Assembly (NCBI GenBank): GCA_030549335.1
Contig: CM060194.1
Location: 60,044,547 to 60,108,546 of the forward strand
From: Pontederia crassipes
Taxonomy: Eukaryota; Streptophyta; Magnoliopsida; Commelinales; Pontederiaceae
Direction of reading: 5' to 3'
DNA length: 64,000 nt
Below the pieces are notes generated by a model. That model ran no database searches. It was given only the letters and a program-made list of their open reading frames with translations, and was not told the DNA's origin. Shown piece by piece: positions 60,091-64,000 of the stretch. Numbering within the stretch: the stretch's first letter is position 1; each line of letters begins with the position of its first letter. The position numbers were made by a program, and so were the translations under genes.

Positions 60091-60621
60091 TAGGGGAATA
60101 CCATGAAGGTGAGGCTCCCAAATCCAGGTATCATGGGGAATACCATGAAGGTCAAGCTCCCAAATCCATGAACTAACCTAGCTTGGGGAATACCATGAAG
60201 GTCAGGCTCCCAAATCCAGATATCATCACAGGGACATGCAGGAAAATAAATAGTAGGAATCTTATCAATAAGCACTGGAGCAAAGTATGTAAGTAATGCT
60301 TAATGACTTCAAGCACTAGAGGCTAAATACCATTGAGTGATGTGGATCAAAGTCTGTGGTAATGTATGTCGGCTTCCAAGCCAAGGGGATATTGAAGAGC
60401 CAAGGGTCCAGCCAATTGGTGGTTATGCCATTACTAATGAGTTTTCTAAAATCAGATTTGGGCTTCTCTAAGGAGCTAAGGATGATTCTCCAAGACCGGG
60501 AAGCATGTGTCTTAGAATTGGAGCAGGACCAAGGATGAATAGGCCCATACTTATTCAGGCACAACTGAACCCAAAGGTCCTGAGTCTCATTCAAGACAGC
60601 AAGGCTCTTCTTAGCATTCAA
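60091..60621 (-). pseudogene. LINE (L1-type) reverse-transcriptase C-terminal fragment
   Basis: The minus-strand reading 60,621-60,316 (WVQLCLNKYG, SRSWRIILSSLEK, DFRKLISNGITTNWLDPWL) matches the region after RT in plant L1-type LINEs, leading to a zf-RVT domain. It continues with CPCDDIWIWEPDLHGIP. The WEPDLHG phrase is present three times as a tandem repeat at 60,095-60,225. Both ends are truncated, at the P450 flank and at the CYP78A pseudogene. Confidence 0.7.
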
Positions 60622-60623
60622 GA

Positions 60624-61261
60624 CTGCTCCATCATGCTCGCTGCTATCCTCTCTGAACAGAGGTGCCGTGGTGTCGTTGGTCTACGCTCGCACCTCCAGA
60701 ATGTGGCGCTCAACAACATCATGGGCTCAGTCTTCGGTCGTCGTTTCGACGTTGCCGCCGCCAACCCTGAGGCGGAGTACCTCAAAGAGATGGTACGTGA
60801 AGGCTTTGACCTCCTGGGTTCCTTCAACTGGTCCGACCACCTCCCGTGGCTCTCTTTCTTCTACGATCCATCAAACATCAAGCGCCGGTGTGCTGCCCTC
60901 ATGCCTTGAGTTACGAAGTTCGTCAGTGGCATCATATCTGAGCATCGCCAGAAGGTCCTTGCTGCCGATGGCACCAACAAGCATGACAATGCAGATTTCG
61001 TCGATGTTCTTCTATCCTTGGAAGGTGAAGAGAAGCTGCAAGATGATGACATGGTTGCTATTCTCTGGGTACGTATGTGATGATAACGATACAAATGTTC
61101 ATATATATGCCATGCAGTTATATAAAGGCAAGAACTAATTTGACATCTTGCTCAATGTGTGCATGATTTGACGACAGGAAATGATCTTTCGAGGCACTGA
61201 CACGACTGCGTTGCTCACTGAGTGGGCGCCAGTGAAGAATGCTGGATCATTTTAAGCATAG
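60624..61261 (+). pseudogene. CYP78A: CYP78A pseudogene, plus strand
   Basis: It begins inside exon 1 at DCSIMLAAILSEQR and runs through FGRRFDVAAANPEAEYLKEM, NWSDHLPWLSFFYDP and HDNADFVDVLLSLEG. The intron at 61,069-61,177 is 109 bp as in the gene at 36,070. Exon 2 starts [16 protein letters not shown], then jumps at about 61,227 to the last codons (PVKNAGSF), losing about 510 bp with the K-helix, PERF and haem-binding loop. There is a stop where Arg is expected (60,907-60,909) and another at 61,253-61,255. The 5' third of the gene is missing; a LINE fragment replaces it. It still has the seven codons missing from the CACTA-split gene. Confidence 0.92.
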
Positions 61262-62371
61262 TTCGAGAACAAATTTTGATCCGAGTCATGTCAACATTAG
61301 TTCCGGGATAGGAATTTGACCATTTTTTTAGTGCTCGCATTGTGAGAGAGATCAGTGAGTTTTTTTTAAACAAATTTTGTTATGCGGAAGAGATGGAGTG
61401 GGCACTCTTGATCAATGATTTTTCTGTCCTCGCAGCGGGATAGAAAAATTTTTTTTGGCACTTGTTAAATTTGATCATTTGGTTATTTTTTAACTTTTCT
61501 TTTTCTGCTAAAGTCGAGATTCGTCAATCATACTTTCTAATTCGGTGTTCATTTAATGATAGCAAAAATAATAATTGTTTGTTAAGTTGAGAATTTCGTT
61601 AACTAAATTAGACTATTATAATTTGAAAGAAACCTTGGGGTTACTGAATATTTGTTTGATCAAGAACTCAAATTCACCATTCATCTAATCCAACAAATAT
61701 TTCGGTTTATCTTTTATCTCCAAGAGTTTGGATTATTTGGAGTCCCATAATTTGTAGGTCAACTTATAATTAATCGAACAAGGCATAATAATGAACTTTA
61801 TCATATTTCACAAACAAGATGCAATGTGTCATTAAAATTTTGCACGATTACTACAGTTATAATTTTCTAATTTATATAGCACATTTCGAATAAGACATCA
61901 TTGCATAATTATCCCTACATGGATGATAACTGTACTTTTATTTTTTACTAGGGTGCACGAATTTTTTAAAAACTTTGCCCACATTCCGTAAAAAATGTAT
62001 TTATTCCAGTATAAAAGGTTTGTGACTAAAATATGTGCCCAAAAGTATATCTTAATGATACATGTATTCATGTATGAATTTTTATATAGATATTAGATCA
62101 CATGGGTAAATATAATTTATGTGTGACTTTTGATGTCCCAATATATACGTCGGATGTCTCCATGAACTTAAAAAATTGAAAAATTTGCAAATGCACTTGT
62201 TATTTCTATCTTAATTGTCATTTGGTCATTGATTTCTTAAAAGGTATATTGTTTATCACTTCATATATCATAGTTTTTTTGGAGAGATATCAAATATAAC
62301 CTAAAAAATTAGATTTGTACGGTCAAAATTAGTTCGATAAGGCAAAAGTGCTATGTTTCAACAAAAAAATG
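61262..62371. repeat. CYP78A 3'-flank copy, right arm of inverted repeat
   Basis: Inverse of about 34,680-36,069. Its final ~460 bp (61,908-62,371) also pair with 59,640-60,090. No gene. Confidence 0.75.
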
Positions 62372-62417
62372 GGCATTTACGGGTTGAATCAAAGTCATCC
62401 TTCTAATTTGACGGGAG

Positions 62418-64000
62418 ATGGAGTCCGCTGCGAAACCCCCCGACCCCCCCTCCACTGACCTAACTCACGCCGCCTCCTCCTCTCATCCCCCCCCACCATC
62501 GTCCATCCATCTCTGCCCCCTCCGCCATCCTCCACCAGCTCCTCTCACCTTCCCCCGCTCTTGCCTCTTCCCCCTCACCCCCGCGGAAATTCTAACTAGG
62601 CTGATGTGGTATGTGGAAACCCTAAATCTCCCTTCACTCATCAGAGCATCTCAGCTCACCAGTTAAGAGCTTTGAAGGAGAGCATCTCCGATGTGGTCTC
62701 TATTCCGGCCTCGAACATCGCCGACCGGTTCTGGAAGTGGAATGCAGTCTTAAGGGCCGTGTTTTGGGTTGTGGTGTCTCTGTGGAGCAACTTCAAGCGT
62801 ATGTCGACCAGTCCTGGGCCCTCACTCATCCTGTCCGGCTGATCGACAGAGGTAATGAATATTTTCTTTTCATCTTCAATGGTCTTGAGGAGCACTTGCA
62901 TATCCTCTCGCAGGGACCGTGCATGATAAATGGTACCACTCTACTGCTCTCCCAAACCTCTCCGTTCTTCCGCCCCCGTGAGGATTAGCTTCAGAGGCTT
63001 CCGGTCTGGATGCGTTTCCCTGACCTAGCGTGGGAGCTTTGCAACACTGCCTCGATCTGGCTGCTTGCCGAGAACTTTGGCCAGGTTCTGAAGATTGAGG
63101 ATCTACCCACTTTCGACGGAGTGCATGTATGTGTGGAATTGGACATCTCCAAACCCATCAAGCAGGGCGTTTGGATTCAGCGAATGATTCATGTTTCTTT
63201 CAGTAGGCCCTCTATGTTAACCTTCCTCTATTTTGCTTTAGATGTGGTTGCGTCAGTCACCCGCTCGAGGCGTGCTCCCTGGTTACGACGCCGTCGTCGG
63301 CCAGCGCCTCCCCTGCCACCCCCGCTGGTGTCCTGCTCTATGGTCCATGGATGCAAGCGCGCCCGGGCTGGAGGCAGGATGGCACGGCGACTATGGGGGC
63401 TTGCGGCCTGAGCCATTCTCGTAGGCCGCCGCGATCTGTGCGGCCGGGCAGCTCTCGGGGAGCGCCGCCTTCTGGCCATCGTTTCGACCATTCTAAGCGA
63501 TCAGGTTCCCCTCGGGATGCCCCCGACCGATCGGACGGCCCTGATGCACCGGGCCTACAGCTATTCCCTAACTCGGCCTCGCGTGCGGTCTGCCCTAACT
63601 CCTCCCCACGTGATACCCCTCCATGCGACCCATCTCAGGATCGAGATCTTTCTGACTTTTTTGACGGCCCAGATCCCACCCCTCAGATCGGAGGGTCGTC
63701 GGCGTTTACAGCTGTCCCACTCAACCCCTCCATCGGGGTATCTATTTTTCATCTTCCTCGCCCCCACCATTCCTAACCCTAATCTCTCTGTGGCTTGCTC
63801 TCGCTCTCCACCCCAATCCACTCCCGCTCTGAACCCTCCTCCCCCCATACCTGTCCTCCTCCCGGCCTCATGATGACCTGGTGCGTCATGTGCTCGAGAA
63901 GTTTGGTGAGATTCCATAACACTCTGCTAACCCCCCTGATAGTCATGAAATAGCGGATGCACAGGTGGAGGTGGAGGACGACACAAATGTGGAGGATCTC
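62418..64000 (+). pseudogene. LINE (L1-type) ORF1, DUF4283 and zinc knuckle, partial
   Basis: ATG 62,418 opens a Pro/Ser-rich start. After frame changes near 62,660 and 62,740 the DUF4283 domain follows (GRVLGCGVSVEQLQAYV, NEYFLFIFNGLEEHLHILSQGP, then after a TAG at 62,986-62,988, LPVWMRFPDLAWELC and VCVELDISKPI). Another shift near 63,215 leads to a CCHC knuckle CFRCGCVSHPLEAC (about 63,234-63,276) and YGPWMQA. A Pro/Ser/Asp-rich tail and RHVLEKFGEIP follow to the window edge. ORF1 proteins of plant L1 elements bind RNA; ORF2 (endonuclease and RT) should lie to the right. With several frame breaks this copy is inactive. Confidence 0.8.

Overview
This is a plant nuclear window made almost entirely of nested transposable elements around several broken copies of one cytochrome P450 gene family (CYP78A). 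The P450 exons are GC-rich, the intergenic DNA is AT-rich, and the mobile elements (Ty3/gypsy with an initiator-Met-tRNA primer site, CACTA, hAT, L1-type LINE) are those of a flowering plant. The GC-rich exons lean towards a monocot, but the species cannot be fixed. I see no intact host gene, rRNA, tRNA or CRISPR array.

Region 1 (1-19,781). A Ty3/gypsy element (gypsy-1, minus strand) has one complete 2,524-bp LTR (14,793-17,316), a tRNA-Met primer site, and gag, protease, RT, RNase H and integrase spoiled by stops and frameshifts. Its integrase is split by a 7.3-kb CACTA transposon (CACTA-A, 4,183-11,469) with clean terminal repeats and a TTC target duplication. The LTR plus 2.46 kb of P450 upstream DNA appears twice (1-3,118 and 16,663-19,781). 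The left copy is joined directly to integrase, which points to a tandem duplication with a period near 16.66 kb.

Region 2 (17.3-33.0 kb, copy A; and 43.3-55.5 kb, copy B). These are two same-orientation copies of one segment. Each holds the P450 upstream region, a second gypsy fragment (gypsy-2), a decayed coiled-coil ORF, and two tandem LTR-like units with a TATA box, the second carrying a ~1-kb hAT-type element. Copy A also has a 2.4-kb solo LTR with a CTTGC target duplication. Copy B lacks 896 bp of gypsy-2.

Region 3 (33.0-43.1 kb). A 12-codon start of one CYP78A copy (33,080) is followed by its promoter region, then the most complete CYP78A gene (43,072 to 36,070, minus strand). That gene has two exons and a 109-bp intron, but exon 1 is split by a 5.3-kb CACTA element (CACTA-B), leaving all P450 motifs readable in two blocks. 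CACTA-B carries a truncated TNP2 transposase and a spliced TnpA-like gene.

Region 4 (55.7-64.0 kb). An unrecognised stretch, a gypsy LTR fragment, a plus-strand CYP78A pseudogene (60,624-61,261) between inverted repeats and next to a LINE fragment, and finally the first ORF (DUF4283 plus zinc knuckle) of an L1-type LINE running off the window.

Relative order inferred from nesting: LTR-like tandem units, then hAT insertion, then A/B duplication, then solo LTR in A and the deletion in B; separately gypsy-1 into a P450 TATA box, CACTA-A into gypsy-1, and the tandem duplication.
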